Shown piece by piece: positions 28,243 to 36,972 of a DNA stretch of 64,000 nt (positions are counted from its first letter, which is position 1; each line of letters begins with the position of its first letter). A program made the position numbers and the translations under genes. The notes beneath the pieces are model-generated. The model was not told the origin of the DNA. It saw nothing but the letters and a program-made list of their open reading frames with translations, and did not search any database. Source of the stretch: Bacteroidota bacterium (lineage in GTDB: Bacteria > Bacteroidota > Bacteroidia > Chitinophagales > BACL12); contig JADJIS010000003.1 in assembly GCA_016706865.1 (NCBI GenBank), forward strand, positions 248,001-312,000, given 5' to 3'.

Positions 28243-29253
28243 CTAATATTCATGATGGTATAGTATTTCACGAATTGTTATATTTGTGGGTTTACTATTT
28301 AAATATTCAACCTTTTTTGTCCAATTATACTTTTTGTCAAATGAATATTTATATTCAAAAATTGATTCAATTTTTCCACTCGTACCAAAATATTCAATTT
28401 TGGAAACTAATCCATTTTCTAAAAATAAGGATTTGCTAAATAATTTATTGTTAGATGTGTAATTGTCAGCAATAATCAGTATTTTATTCGAATCAAAATA
28501 TTCAATTTTTGAAGACGTAATTACTCTGTCTTTATTGTGAAATTGTTCGATTTTACAATTCTCATCGGTTAAATAGGTTGTAGTTTTTTCTGAAGTAAGG
28601 CATCCATCTGAAAATTTCGCCTCGAATGAAATCACTCTATTTTTAGAATCAATATTATATAATAGTTTTGAATGGAAAGTGCCATTGAGGTTGGTTCTCA
28701 ATATTTCTGTTGATTTATTTTCATTATGAAATTTTTCAACTTGAATTATATTATTAGAATATTCAGAAACATAATGTTTATGTTCAATTTGTCTATTTTC
28801 AGTATCGTATTTATATGTGTGCTTACAAAACGACCTTGGACTAGAACAATAATCACATGCTTCTATTAAATTTGAAAGGGTATCATATTTATTATATATC
28901 ACTACTTGTAATTTATGTGGAATATAATATTGGATAATCAATAATTCATTGGACAAGCTGTATGTATTATAGGTTTCAGAACAAATATTCCCCTTTGCAT
29001 CCCTTCCAATTTCTTTAATTATATTATTTCTATTGTCATATGTTTTTTCAAAGTGAATTAATTGATCATTTTTCATTGGTGAAATTGAATTTGCGGAAGC
29101 AATGAGTTGGCCATTTAAATTAAACCGTTCTTCACCTAAATAATAAAGCAATTCGCCACGTTTAATAAAACCGAAGCGTTCATAAGCCTTATAACAGGCT
29201 CCTTTTATATTTCGAACTAAAGAGTTTAAATTTTCATTATAATACTGTGGCAT
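28243..29253 (-). CDS. YD/RHS-like repeat protein, unknown
   Basis: 336 residues, no signal peptide. Many short beta-hairpin units follow the pattern YDxxxNxIxExxxDxxGN (for example YDNRNNIIKEIGRDAKGNI, YDTENRQIEHKHY, YNIDSKNRVISFEAKFSDG). This resembles RHS/YD or toxin-anti-repeat scaffolds. The N-terminus (NLNSLVRNIKGACYKAYERF) is different. No catalytic domain is evident. It is A/T-rich, like the rest of the island. It could be an orphan RHS-type fragment or a WG/MORN-like scaffold; function unknown. Confidence 0.55.
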   Translation of the reverse strand: MPQYYNENLNSLVRNIKGACYKAYERFGFIKRGELLYYLGEERFNLNGQLIASANSISPMKNDQLIHFEKTYDNRNNIIKEIGRDAKGNICSETYNTYSLSNELLIIQYYIPHKLQVVIYNKYDTLSNLIEACDYCSSPRSFCKHTYKYDTENRQIEHKHYVSEYSNNIIQVEKFHNENKSTEILRTNLNGTFHSKLLYNIDSKNRVISFEAKFSDGCLTSEKTTTYLTDENCKIEQFHNKDRVITSSKIEYFDSNKILIIADNYTSNNKLFSKSLFLENGLVSKIEYFGTSGKIESIFEYKYSFDKKYNWTKKVEYLNSKPTNITIREILYHHEY

Positions 29254-29386
29254 CTGACATATTTGTAAATTGCAAGTTTAACTTTAATTAAAGATTTTAT
29301 TTGAGTGCCCTAAATATGCAAATATTTAAGAAAGTTATCAATTGGTTTATTTAAGTTGGATTTATTTCAAATATAATTGATAGTTT

Positions 29387-29718
29387 TTAATACGCCACCA
29401 TCCCCACCTCAAAAACCTCCACATACTCTTTCATCCTATAAATAATCCTCTCCCCTATTTCCTTTGCCTGTAATATACTCAGACAAACACCCAAACATTA
29501 TAGTGCGTCATCACGAAATGCACCTTGGCTTTTGAAAATATAGATTTTAATCGGGGGCTTTAATTGATCCTTGTCCAGAGATTTTCTTCATCGCAAAGAG
29601 CAAATAAAGCTATCACTATATCATCCTGCCACTATTTTTCAAATTCGTCTTGTATGTTATCGACATTGTCAATTTTGGGTAAATTTTCCCGGATAAATTT
29701 TTCGATCAATTTGCGTTG
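29387..29718 (-). pseudogene. Relic of the 3' end of hsdR (type I restriction endonuclease subunit R)
   Basis: Minus-strand reading in pieces gives QRKLIEKFIRENLPKIDNVD..DEFEK, a stop, WQDDIVIALFALCDEENL, a frame change, LDKDQLKPPIKIYIF..AFRDDAL, a stop, then CLG..ILQAKEIGERIIYRMKEYVEVFEV to a terminal TAA. This order and wording match the HsdR C-terminal helical region (ALxxLCxEENLDxxQLxxLI, then the LRDD segment, ending GERIIxxMxxFVExF). At least two stops and two frame changes show real decay. The 5' part of the gene is gone; its place is taken by the TPR gene, whose last codons overlap the relic. No hsdM or hsdS is visible nearby. Confidence 0.8.
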
Positions 29719-30791
29719 TTTATTTTATCATAGAGAGCCTGATAATATTCATTATTCGGATCAATTTCAAGTGCTTTAAGAATGTAATCCTTTGCCTTTT
29801 GATATTCGTATTGTTTCAAGCAAAGACTGGAATAGGAATAAAATAATCCACTTTGAAGACTGTTTTCCAATGTTGGCAAACTTAGGGCTTTTTCATACTT
29901 TTCTTTCGCTTCTTCATATTTGCCCAAATCGTTCAAAATAACACCGAACTTATAGTAAGAGTATGCCGAGTTGGGGTAACACTCGATAGATTTCTCAAGA
30001 TAATCAATCGCCTTGTCAGTCTGTCGTTTGGCTACATAACAATTTGAAAGGTTGGCATATATTGTAGCTTTATCAGGTTCATTTAACGCCATTTCTAGCC
30101 CTTTGTTATAACTGTCAATTTGTAAATCGCTCAAATTTATTAATGAGTAATAGCTTGCCATTGCATTATAATGCGTCCATTCGTCTGGTTCAAGAGTAAG
30201 TGCATATTTAAAATTTTTCATAATTTCATCTTTACGCACAACATCGGATTTCGTATTATCACGCAAATAGCACCATCCGATTTTCTCAATGGCTTCAGCA
30301 TCATATGGATCCAGTTTAATTGCAGTTTCTAAAAGGTCTAATGCTCCATCGTAGTCACCGTTATTAAAACTATGATCCGCCTGTTGGGTTATAATATTAT
30401 CCCAGACAATCCGCCACCTGGCATCCTCATTCTTTAAAGTAAAATAGGTTAGATATTTTATTGAATCACCTTTATGCGAAATCTGTATCCCGTTTACCTT
30501 AAATCGTCTGTATGATGGAGAATTTATGTTTTCGTCCACTGCTGCAATGGATTTAATTAATCTGCCTTGAGGTTTTAAACTATCGGGAATTTCAAAATAT
30601 TTAGTGTATTCGCCTAAAGTGGCAGATTTTTTAGAATCTGTTGAAATCAGATCATATGCAGCTTTGAATTCCTCCTCAATCCTCAATTCCATGTATTTGC
30701 TCAATACTGCCTCAGGATTGGTTTCGTCCAGTTTTTTACAACTTTGTAAGATGGCCAATAGGGTGATTAATCCGACAAGTGAAACTTTCAT
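29706..30791 (-). CDS. TPR-repeat lipoprotein
   Basis: 361 residues. The signal peptide with lipobox ILQSC places the lipidated Cys at about residue 18. Residues 20-140 form a DUF-like N-terminal domain (EAVLSKYMELRIEEEFKAAY) resembling DUF4878/NTF2-like lipoprotein heads. Then come six to seven tetratricopeptide repeats (ADHSFNNGDYDGALDLLETA, KIGWCYLRDN, YANLSNCYVAKRQTDKAIDY and so on) to the end. A protein-protein scaffold in the periplasm is likely. The stop codon lies within hsdR relic sequence (KINNAN), so the 3' end may have been formed by the rearrangement. Confidence 0.8.
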   Translation of the reverse strand: MKVSLVGLITLLAILQSCKKLDETNPEAVLSKYMELRIEEEFKAAYDLISTDSKKSATLGEYTKYFEIPDSLKPQGRLIKSIAAVDENINSPSYRRFKVNGIQISHKGDSIKYLTYFTLKNEDARWRIVWDNIITQQADHSFNNGDYDGALDLLETAIKLDPYDAEAIEKIGWCYLRDNTKSDVVRKDEIMKNFKYALTLEPDEWTHYNAMASYYSLINLSDLQIDSYNKGLEMALNEPDKATIYANLSNCYVAKRQTDKAIDYLEKSIECYPNSAYSYYKFGVILNDLGKYEEAKEKYEKALSLPTLENSLQSGLFYSYSSLCLKQYEYQKAKDYILKALEIDPNNEYYQALYDKINNAN

Positions 30792-31235
30792 AAATATTGG
30801 GTTTTAAGAATAAAACTATGGCCATACTCGGTTTTAAAAAGAGGGTGCCAGAGGGTTGAGTCAAATCTAATCAGTTTTCTGAAAATTTTACACAAATTAT
30901 GACTAAACACGAGTAAAATTTGATGGATCCGTTAAGAATGTATGAACTATATTTAAAGTATTGAAAATCAATAAGATAATATTTTGTTGTCGCTTAAGGT
31001 TGTTTTATTATCTCCTAAACGGCATTTCCCGGGGTTGGGTTGCTTCGGGTTTCTTTTGAGAATTGTAATAAAGGATACAACAGATCATTAGGACTGCAAG
31101 AATGTTCAGAACAAGAGAAAGGGTACCCTTAGGTTTACTGATGGGGGCACTGGATAGGAGCAAAATAGGAACCTCAAAACCTTTTTTAATAACTGTATAG
31201 GCCGGGAAATTATTCCGTTTATTGATTTATCATTT
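30792..31235. other. Gene-poor region upstream of the integrase relic
   Basis: No supportable gene. A minus-strand open stretch at about 31008-31220 would encode one hydrophobic helix and a basic tail but has no usable start codon; it may be a remnant of another mobile-element gene. Confidence 0.4.
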
Positions 31236-31865
31236 ATGAAGAAAATGGGGGAGAAGACTTTTAATGTATATCTCAAGGAAGAGGAACTGGATACGCTGCT
31301 TAAATTCGACCTTAGTAACAAACCGGAAAAAGAAATTATACGCAACCTGTTTATGATTGGCTGCGAAACAAGGCTAAGGTTTTCCGATTATTCCCGATTA
31401 ACAAAAAATCATCTCAGCGACAAAGTGATACGGATAACAACCTTAAAAACACAGGATAGGGTTGTTATTCCAATTTCAGAACGTCTACGAACAGTTTTAA
31501 GTAAATATGAGGATTAAGGCGTATTCCAAATTACTAATCAATACTTTAACAGGCAAATAAAGGAAATTATGAAACTGGCAGGGTTTACATCTCAAGTGGT
31601 TGTCCCTGTTAAAAGAGGGACGAAAACAACCGAAGTGGTTTACGAAAAATGGCAAATGATTTCTTCACACACTTGCCGCCGGTCTTTTTATACAAAACAA
31701 TTTTTGAAGGGTGTCCCTTCAATTCTAATTCGGAAAATAAGTAGGCATAAGACTGAAAAGGCATTTTTAGAGTATATAAAGGTGGATGAGGAGTTAGGTG
31801 CTGTGGAGATGATGAAATATTGGGAGAAAATAAAATGGAAAAAAATAACTATTTTCGTATTGTAA
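31236..31865 (+). pseudogene. Truncated tyrosine recombinase (phage/conjugative-transposon integrase) with in-frame stop
   Basis: Two in-frame segments are separated by a TAA at 31515-31517. Together they give the catalytic domain of a Bacteroidota integrase: LLKFDLSNKPEKEIIRNLFM, the first Arg in CETRLRFSDYSRL, VIPISERL, ITNQYFNRQIKEIMKLAGF, the H-x-x-R box SSHTCRRSFYTKQF, ISRHKTEKAFLEYIKV with the second His and the nucleophile Tyr. The N-terminal arm-binding and core-binding domains (about 200 residues) are missing. It marks a past integration event in the island and is presumed inactive. Confidence 0.85.
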
Positions 31866-31928
31866 AATGTGGCTTCTTTTAATTATTTATAAACCGAGTT
31901 TTGATCAATTTGTAATTTATTAGTCAAA

Positions 31929-32351
31929 ATGAGATACATTACAACAATAATCTTTTGTTTGGTATTTGGCAATAATTATTCCCAAAATGTCAACAATGAA
32001 AATACCTATAAATGTGATTCTATTTACATGCAATATTTAGGAATTAATACCGAAACAGGCAAAACGGAAACTGCTGCGTTTATACCCTTTGGCACAAGTG
32101 GTCAAATTGTATTTAATTCTTTTTTTAAATCCTATAAGATTAGTTTCAAGGATAGTGATGGTGTTTTTTATTATATAAATTTACATTATTTGAGCCAACA
32201 AGCAGACGGAAGTCTTAATATGGCTGATCAAGATTCAATAAAATATACATTGACTGACAATATAAGTATAGATAATACCTTAATTTTAACATTTCAACAG
32301 CCAATTGAAGGAAAACTAATTGCAACTTTGTTTTTCGTAGGAATAAATTGA
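31929..32351 (+). CDS. Secreted hypothetical protein
   Basis: 140 residues. The signal peptide is RYITTIIFCLVFGNNYSQ (cut near residue 19). The mature part is beta-rich, with SIYMQYLGINTETGKTETAA and FKSYKISFKDSDGVFYYINL. It has no Cys pairs or known motif. Such small secreted proteins are common next to integrases. Unknown. Confidence 0.6.
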   Translation: MRYITTIIFCLVFGNNYSQNVNNENTYKCDSIYMQYLGINTETGKTETAAFIPFGTSGQIVFNSFFKSYKISFKDSDGVFYYINLHYLSQQADGSLNMADQDSIKYTLTDNISIDNTLILTFQQPIEGKLIATLFFVGIN

Positions 32352-32382
32352 TGTAATTTTTTAAATATTTAGAGTCGGTAAA

Positions 32383-32934
32383 TTAATTCCAATTGTTTAT
32401 TCGGTGTCCTATACAATTAAAAAGACCATAATAGGAATCTTTTTGATTTTTTTCATCCAAAACTATCTTGTTTATACAAGATATGTTTAAATAATATACC
32501 ATGCCATTTTCCCAAGAAGTCCAAACCGATTTGTCAATCCTCCCTTTTACATACCATAAATATTCTTCTGCACAAAGATTCAAATAGTCTTTAATTAGTG
32601 CATCTTCCTTTTGAGATAATTTAAAATTTGAATCATGCTTGTTTATATCAATTTTGTTTAGTGTATTGTTAAAGAATTTATCGTATTTAAAATTAAACCC
32701 AATAAATAACTCCTTAAACAACTTATCATTTTCAATTTTGTAATTTCGGATACCAATGGAAATTGAAATGCCAGTGGCAATAAAGGCAGTTAAAATTTCA
32801 ATTTTATTGTCTAAAATAAAATACATTATTGTTCCAGAAAACAAAGCAATAAAGTTTATCCAATAGATGTCTTGATATTTAAAGTGGTTCAGTTTGCTTT
32901 TCACTTCGTTATTTTTTAATTCTTGCGGATTCAA
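32383..32934 (-). CDS. Membrane protein with two TM helices, unknown
   Basis: 183 residues. Two adjacent hydrophobic helices (about residues 25-42 and 47-64) are followed by a cytosolic, charged domain with LNLCAEEYLWYVKGRIDKSVWTSWENGM. This layout resembles small membrane proteins with a DUF4760-type helical tail seen in defence islands, but I cannot assign it firmly. It overlaps the end of the HNH gene by 26 nt, so the two are probably translated together. Confidence 0.6.
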   Translation of the reverse strand: MNPQELKNNEVKSKLNHFKYQDIYWINFIALFSGTIMYFILDNKIEILTAFIATGISISIGIRNYKIENDKLFKELFIGFNFKYDKFFNNTLNKIDINKHDSNFKLSQKEDALIKDYLNLCAEEYLWYVKGRIDKSVWTSWENGMVYYLNISCINKIVLDEKNQKDSYYGLFNCIGHRINNWN

Positions 32935-33811
32935 TAATTTCTTTTAACAAAACAATATGGCGTTTAGTGCCTCCTAGTTTGTGAACCATGTTATGGCAAT
33001 TCGCACAAAGTGTAATTAAATCTTTTAATTTTGTATCAACTTGATTCCTGGAAAGTACTAAAGGATTTAAATGATGAACTTCTAGAGCTGCGAAGCCGGT
33101 CTTGCCATATAGCCGATCTGCATTGAAATTACAAATTTTACAAATATAATTATCTCGAAATTTTGCATCTTCTATAAATTTCATTTTCCTTTCACGCAAT
33201 AAATGTTTTGCTAATTTCTTATTGTTTTCAGTAACTGTTGCATTAGTGGTATTTTTTAAATTGATGCCAATAATTATCCTTGTAATTAAACTAATATATT
33301 TGGTAATATTTGTGATGAGGGTTTTTGAATTAAGGCTTTTGGTTAATCTATCTGATAAAAAAATTGTTAAATAATTTTCTTTTTCGTAACTTTCTATCAA
33401 AAACAAGTCGAAGTGTTTTTTTGCAAGTGGCTTATTTAGAATATAAATACTGTTTTGGGTAGGTTGGATTATTGATTCATTTAAAGTTTGGATAGTATTA
33501 AAATTTTCTAGCCTCTTTGCAACTGCTTTAATAGATTTTGCATTATTGATTTCATAAGAAATTGAAATTGTTGGTTTGTCATGGTTTGTAAAGTTGTCAA
33601 GCCATATTATTATTCTACCAGGTGCATTTTTAATTGTAAAAAGTTTCGATAAGTAACCAAGGCTATTGGTGCTTTCCGGCCTAAATTTCCGTTGGTTTAA
33701 TTTTGGGTAAAACTCTTGTTTTTCTAATTCCGAATGAATTTTATTTCCTAAAATGTTAAAATTTCGTTTCCAGTCATAATCTACTTTTGTCAAATTTGAA
33801 TTTATTTTCAT
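32909..33811 (-). CDS. HNH endonuclease with unknown N-terminal domain
   Basis: 300 residues. The C-terminal HNH/beta-beta-alpha-metal nuclease fold (about residues 215-285) shows CKICNFNADRLYG, ALEVHHLNPL with the catalytic His pair, LKDLITLCANCHNMVH, and a two-CxxC zinc site. The N-terminal 200 residues are mixed alpha/beta with no recognised family and may recognise a substrate or target. It overlaps the following membrane gene and comes 80 nt after another HNH gene, as part of the same minus-strand array as the Zorya-like genes. Confidence 0.8.
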   Translation of the reverse strand: MKINSNLTKVDYDWKRNFNILGNKIHSELEKQEFYPKLNQRKFRPESTNSLGYLSKLFTIKNAPGRIIIWLDNFTNHDKPTISISYEINNAKSIKAVAKRLENFNTIQTLNESIIQPTQNSIYILNKPLAKKHFDLFLIESYEKENYLTIFLSDRLTKSLNSKTLITNITKYISLITRIIIGINLKNTTNATVTENNKKLAKHLLRERKMKFIEDAKFRDNYICKICNFNADRLYGKTGFAALEVHHLNPLVLSRNQVDTKLKDLITLCANCHNMVHKLGGTKRHIVLLKEIIESARIKK

Positions 33812-33891
33812 GGTGGTTATTTCGTTAAATTAATTATTTTTTCAAATATGCCGATCTCATTACTTGCAGGAGATTAGGTTAAATTCTGATT

Positions 33892-34746
33892 TTAATAATA
33901 TTTGCCTAGATATTTATTTCCAATTCTTCGTAATTCATCGTCAAATAAATTAATAAAATCGCGCAACTTTTGTTTTCCAGCACCGCGAGAATAATTATCT
34001 TGATGAACCTTGTCAATATTGGCATGACATAACACACATAAACATTTCAAATTGTAATCATCATTATTTTTTTTATTTCCGTCAAGGTGATGGGTCTCCA
34101 AATAATATCCATTTGCATAATTTGAACTTAAATTAATACCGCAACCTTCACAAGTAAATTTTTTATTCATTCGGTAATTCTTACTTGTTTCATCCCATTC
34201 TGGAGTATACCCCCAAAAATCTGTAGTCACATCTTTAGGAAGTTCGCTCTCCATAAAATTCCCTTCTTCATCGCCATTTAATATTACCTCATCTCTATAT
34301 TCCGTTGTCGTCATTTTGTTATAAATATTATCAACGTGCAATTTAAGACAGTTTCCACAAATTTCAAGGTCTTTTGTTAGGCCATCAAGATCTTTCATTG
34401 TTTGAACCTCATTGGAAAAAACATATTTACCATCAAAATCTCTAGCAGATTTTTTCTGTTGAATTGTAAAACAATTCACTACATGAAATTTTGGAACAAT
34501 AGTTTTCCATCCATTTCTAAGAGCGACTTCGCGGCTGTAGCCAGCTTCAATGTAAAGAAATCCCTTATGTTTAACTCCCTTTTTATCAATATAATATATC
34601 CCATCCCTATCAAATTCAACATTTTTTTCAAGCTCTGCTCTTGTAAATGTTTTTGTAATTGGCTTAAAATTAGAATTAATAGTATCTGGATCAACACCTA
34701 ATCGGCTTTGAACAAAATATTTTAAATCTCTGAAATCGTACAGCAT
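33892..34746 (-). CDS. HNH endonuclease, possible ZorE-type effector
   Basis: 284 residues. The HNH core is near the C-terminus: FTCEGCGINLSSNYANGYYL, ETHHLDGNKKNNDDYNLKCL, CVLCHANIDKVH. A second Cys pair occurs earlier (EICGNCLKLH, about residue 142). The N-terminal domain (KYFVQSRLG..NWFK-type alpha/beta) is not recognised. It starts 1 nt after the zorB-like gene, so translational coupling is likely. In type II Zorya systems the third gene (zorE) encodes an HNH nuclease, and this gene occupies that place. Equivalence to ZorE is inference from position and domain. Confidence 0.75.
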   Translation of the reverse strand: MLYDFRDLKYFVQSRLGVDPDTINSNFKPITKTFTRAELEKNVEFDRDGIYYIDKKGVKHKGFLYIEAGYSREVALRNGWKTIVPKFHVVNCFTIQQKKSARDFDGKYVFSNEVQTMKDLDGLTKDLEICGNCLKLHVDNIYNKMTTTEYRDEVILNGDEEGNFMESELPKDVTTDFWGYTPEWDETSKNYRMNKKFTCEGCGINLSSNYANGYYLETHHLDGNKKNNDDYNLKCLCVLCHANIDKVHQDNYSRGAGKQKLRDFINLFDDELRRIGNKYLGKYY

Positions 34747-34747
34747 G

Positions 34748-35455
34748 CTAATTATTTATTTGTTTAATTGCTTCCTCAACCAGTTTTTCACTTGTTGTTA
34801 CTATTCTAAATTCTGCACGCCTACATTTTAAATCATCTGGCGGTAAATTAGAATATTCAGTTAAATTTCCTTCGCTGTCTAATGTTCTTCCGAATGAAAG
34901 GCCGTTTGCAGTCAACCAAAATCGCAGCTTATCTTGATCTATCTTACCTAGGTTTTTATAATATTCAAGATTAAGCAGGAACTCCATTACATTCCTTGTT
35001 CTGTCTTGCGACAACTGCAAATTGTAAATGTAATCGCCCTGAATATCGGTGTGACCTTCAATTCTGACTTCCGCAATCTTATCCTTGTATTGTGGTTTCA
35101 TTAAAATATTTAGGTAACGGGGAAAGAAGTCTGCTAATATGGATTGAAACTCTGGTTTTAATTCGCTTTTATTGTAGTCGAACAAAACATTTTCATTTAC
35201 GAATTTTATGGAAAGATCCTGATCAAGAATTGCATTCCATTTGTCCTTTCTGAAGTCGTCTTGAAATTCTGTTTGCAACTCTTTGAGCAAGTCAACTTTA
35301 GTTTCTTTAAAATCTTCAAAAATTTTATCGCGTTCTGCTTGCTTATTCTGAACATCTATCATATAAGAGATAGAAATGAATAAAAAGATGACCATTAAAA
35401 CAGTCATCAGGTCTGCAAGTGGAATCCAATAATTGTCTTTTTTAATTGAAGTCAT
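34748..35455 (-). CDS. ZorB-like MotB/OmpA-domain protein
   Basis: 235 residues. The N-terminal membrane helix carries an Asp (PLADLMTVLMVIFLFISIS, about residues 12-33), as in MotB/ExbD/ZorB proton-channel subunits. A short coiled coil follows (residues 40-75), then an OmpA-like peptidoglycan-binding domain: NENVLFDYNKSELKPEFQ, VRIEGHTDIQGDYIYN, LSQDRTRNVMEFLL and RRAEFRIVT. In Zorya, ZorA and ZorB form a proton-driven peptidoglycan-anchored motor that signals phage invasion. The gene lies 4 nt after the zorA-like gene and 1 nt before an HNH gene. Confidence 0.85.
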   Translation of the reverse strand: MTSIKKDNYWIPLADLMTVLMVIFLFISISYMIDVQNKQAERDKIFEDFKETKVDLLKELQTEFQDDFRKDKWNAILDQDLSIKFVNENVLFDYNKSELKPEFQSILADFFPRYLNILMKPQYKDKIAEVRIEGHTDIQGDYIYNLQLSQDRTRNVMEFLLNLEYYKNLGKIDQDKLRFWLTANGLSFGRTLDSEGNLTEYSNLPPDDLKCRRAEFRIVTTSEKLVEEAIKQINN

Positions 35456-35459
35456 AAAA

Positions 35460-36872
35460 TTATCGTTTTATTTCGTTTATGACTTCATTAGTTTTCTTTT
35501 GATAATCCATAACCATTGCCTGCAGAACTTTATCTAAACTCATAAAACTATCACTGAGTCTTTTCATAAATTCGCTATCTAATTTGTTTACATCATTTGC
35601 AAGTTTTTTATTTCCTTCAGCAATAATATTAACGCCTTCTTTCATCTTCAATTCAATGTCTTTCCAAAATTCTTTGTTTGTATCTTTTATTTTTTCAATT
35701 TCCTTTAATTTCTCTAGTAATTGGTTGATCGATTCTTGGAACCCTTTTTCCTTCTTCATGTAGTCTGCTAGTTGATTGCTTGAAGATTCAACATTTGTTG
35801 TTGCTTTATGCAGCTTTTCAATGGCTTCTGTAAATTTCCTATCTTCTACTAATACTGTTTGCAATTCTACTATCATTTTTACTAATACAGAATTATCATC
35901 AGTAAGAGATTTTGTATTTACTGAAATCTCTTGAATATTCCTTGAGGTTTTTTCAATATTCGAGGTGACATTATTAAATTGATCTATTAGAATTTCTATT
36001 TGTACTTTGTTTTCTTTTTGCCAATCATTGAGATTTTTGACACTATTATTAAGTTCCTCGAAATTTTCTTTTACTAACTTTTGAATCAATTCATTCATTT
36101 GCGTATTGAAATCAGTAATTACTCTTTCCATAGCCTCGACTAATGCCTTGGTATTGTTTTCAGTTAAAAGGAGCGTAAATTCATCAAACTTCGTCCTGAG
36201 CATTTCGTTATTCTTATTCATTGTTTCTACAATGAAGGTTGAATTGGTTGATGTCAATTTTGAATATTCGTTTTGTTCGGCTCTTAATTTTTGAATTTGC
36301 GTTAATAGACTTGTTTCACTGTCTCCGCCAAGTGCAGTTTGTATTTTAGAAAGTTTATCAGTTTGCTCCTGCATTTGGTTTTTAAGTTTCGCAAATTGTG
36401 TGGCTAAACTTTCATCTGTTTCACCAACAAGTGAGGTGTTTAAAATTTTGAAGTTTGAAGCATTCTCTGCTGCTGCTTTTTTTGTATGATCTATTAAAAG
36501 ATTGAGGGCACTAACTTCATCACTCGTTATTGTTTTACCTTTATCATTACCTCTTTGAACAATGGCTGTTAGTTTTGAAAATATTAATAATCCGATTATA
36601 CCAAAAATTGACGCAATGAATGCAGTTTTAAGCCCGTTCAACAATTCCGGAATACTTTCTGTCATATTATCTACATCAAAGTAGAATAAGCCATAGGCAA
36701 TCCCCAGAAAAGTGCCTAAAATCCCAATAGTTGGGAATACTTGTGGTATCGAATCAAAAATATAAGGATTGATTTTATCAGGAGTTCGTTTAGCTTTAAT
36801 AAGATAATAAATACTGAAAATAAACCACCCGACAAGCAGGCCGTAAGGAAAAATCTCAAATATATCTTTCAT
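35460..36872 (-). CDS. ZorA-like MotA/ExbB-family protein with long coiled-coil tail
   Basis: 470 residues. Three hydrophobic segments: LLVGWFIFSIYYLI (about 13-26), FPTIGILGTFLGIAYGLFYF (about 47-66, with the MotA/ExbB GxLGTFxG motif), and TAFIASIFGIIGLLIFSKL (about 83-102). The remaining 350 residues are almost continuous coiled coil (LNDWQKENKVQIEILIDQFN, NIEKTSRNIQEI and so on). This length and layout fit ZorA, whose tail projects into the cytoplasm and is thought to transmit the motor signal. Together with ZorB and an HNH gene it suggests a type II-like Zorya anti-phage system. Confidence 0.82.
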   Translation of the reverse strand: MKDIFEIFPYGLLVGWFIFSIYYLIKAKRTPDKINPYIFDSIPQVFPTIGILGTFLGIAYGLFYFDVDNMTESIPELLNGLKTAFIASIFGIIGLLIFSKLTAIVQRGNDKGKTITSDEVSALNLLIDHTKKAAAENASNFKILNTSLVGETDESLATQFAKLKNQMQEQTDKLSKIQTALGGDSETSLLTQIQKLRAEQNEYSKLTSTNSTFIVETMNKNNEMLRTKFDEFTLLLTENNTKALVEAMERVITDFNTQMNELIQKLVKENFEELNNSVKNLNDWQKENKVQIEILIDQFNNVTSNIEKTSRNIQEISVNTKSLTDDNSVLVKMIVELQTVLVEDRKFTEAIEKLHKATTNVESSSNQLADYMKKEKGFQESINQLLEKLKEIEKIKDTNKEFWKDIELKMKEGVNIIAEGNKKLANDVNKLDSEFMKRLSDSFMSLDKVLQAMVMDYQKKTNEVINEIKR

Positions 36873-36972
36873 ATTATTGTTTTATTTTAAATGGTTTAAT
36901 TCTTAGGGTTGTGCGAATAATTTATGTTTCCCAATCGAATGCCTTTTATTTTTCTGTATAAACTGATTTAGC

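Noticed and set aside
31008..31220. Minus-strand open stretch with a hydrophobic helix and the ending REMPFRR
   Set aside because: It looks somewhat coding-like but has no start codon and no recognised family; too weak to list as a gene.
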